Source: Halothece sp. PCC 7418 (GTDB lineage Bacteria > Cyanobacteriota > Cyanobacteriia > Cyanobacteriales > Rubidibacteraceae). From it: a stretch of DNA of 64,000 bases. Shown one piece after another: positions 63,690 through 64,000 of the stretch. The notes beneath the pieces were generated by a model. It ran no database searches and was not told the origin of the DNA. It saw only the letters and a list, made by a program, of their open reading frames with translations. A program made the translations under genes and the position numbers. Within the stretch, counting starts at the first letter, position 1; every line of letters starts with the position of its first letter. The stretch covers positions 248,001-312,000 of the forward strand of contig NC_019779.1 of the NCBI RefSeq assembly GCF_000317635.1, read 5' to 3'.

Positions 63690-64000
63690 ATGATGACTCA
63701 ACAATGGAATAATTTACTGACTCATCTTGGCGTTTGGGAAGGCTCTTTTACTCGTCTGTCTCCTCAAGGTGAAGTTATTGAAGATACACCGAGTCTGGTG
63801 TCGCTAGAAGGATTAAACCAACAGCAAACGGTACGCCAAACGATTGAGAAATTTTCTGCACTGGGAGGAGAAGCTACCTCTCAACAGAGTATGGAGTATC
63901 AAAGCCTAAATCGAAATACGCTAATTTTTGAAAATGGGGCGTTTTCGGTGGGATCGAGCCAGTTTTCCCCGTTTAGCCAGTTTGGGGCGGAATTAGGCTT
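63690..64000 (+). CDS. DUF3598 family protein, N-terminal part (cut by window edge)
   Basis: From the ATG at 63690 (or 63693) the frame stays open to the window end. It starts MMTQQWNNLLTHLGVWEGSFTRLSPQGEVIEDTPSLVSLEGLN, then QTVRQTIEKFS and LIFENGAFSVGSSQFSPFSQFGAELG. These match the cyanobacterial/plastid DUF3598 family, lipocalin-like proteins of unknown function. The 3' part lies outside the window. It begins 22 bases after the xisI stop. Confidence 0.8.
   Translation, partial: MMTQQWNNLLTHLGVWEGSFTRLSPQGEVIEDTPSLVSLEGLNQQQTVRQTIEKFSALGGEATSQQSMEYQSLNRNTLIFENGAFSVGSSQFSPFSQFGAELG

Overview
The window is a stretch of cyanobacterial chromosome. Three things point there: the octamer GCGATCGC (HIP1) recurs every few hundred to two thousand bases inside genes; lineage marker genes are present (UDP-sulfoquinovose synthase, a CpcS/CpeS phycobilin lyase, CcsA-type cytochrome c maturation, a CBS-CP12 fusion, Pil/Hmp-type phototaxis genes, Hps pseudopilins, XisH/XisI, DUF29, Uma2, DUF3119, DUF3086, DUF3769); and intergenic DNA is rich in 7-bp tandem repeats. 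Base composition is moderate, with AT-rich spacers. I see no rRNA or tRNA gene, no CRISPR array, no prophage and no transposase. A unicellular or colonial chroococcalean is a reasonable guess, but the species cannot be fixed from this sequence alone.

Layout. 1-8.9 kb: end of a DUF3298 protein, mraY, an MFS transporter, a ferrochelatase-like protein with a natural poly-His tail, a DUF29 protein, a zinc-ribbon miniprotein, ccsA, and tilS bracketed by heptamer arrays. 7.1-15 kb: a type IV pilus motility and taxis locus with hmpF divergent from pilG-pilH-pilI-pilJ, followed by an MlaE-type permease; no CheA gene is present here. 15-18.8 kb: DUF3119 and DUF3086 proteins, a CSP41-like epimerase-fold protein, a DUF2062 protein and pyrR. 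18.8-26.1 kb: a minus-strand hps cluster (large HpsA plus three prepilin-like proteins). 26.7-33.5 kb: a small membrane protein, a 2OG-Fe(II) oxygenase, an M48-like membrane protein lacking the first zinc histidine, a repeat-laden spacer, a secreted protein, a GH15-like protein, a small HD hydrolase and a phycobilin lyase.

33.6-43.5 kb: a sugar-type ABC ATPase, a Ser/Thr kinase with TPRs, an SLH lipoprotein, an ABC-2 permease and ATPase split by a Uma2 nuclease gene, and an LptD/OstA-like outer-membrane protein. 43.6-50.3 kb: hsp20 with a candidate RNA thermometer, sqdB, rsmG, a second DUF29 gene, an S9 peptidase and an FAD monooxygenase. 50.4-54 kb: a plus-strand run of TM2-SHOCT protein, HhH protein, archease, rtcB and a phosphoribosyltransferase, which looks like an RNA-repair operon. 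54-62.8 kb: a minus-strand run of a GT4 glycosyltransferase, MFS transporter, recO, deoC, CBS-CP12, an anti-sigma-type kinase, rlmD, a coiled-coil protein, a DUF1232 protein and panD. 62.9-64 kb: xisH interrupted by one stop codon, an intact xisI, and the start of a DUF3598 gene.

The most notable points are an apparent frameshift in an A8 run at the start of pilJ; the single nonsense codon in xisH; a 194-bp tandem duplication nested inside an 84-bp direct repeat that copied the tail of a gene; composite heptamer arrays that supply the start and stop of tilS; a dispersed palindrome after several genes; the Ala-for-His change in the M48 motif; the archease-rtcB-phosphoribosyltransferase operon; and a hairpin covering the hsp20 ribosome binding site. 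Nothing here is clearly a wholly new defence or mobile system.
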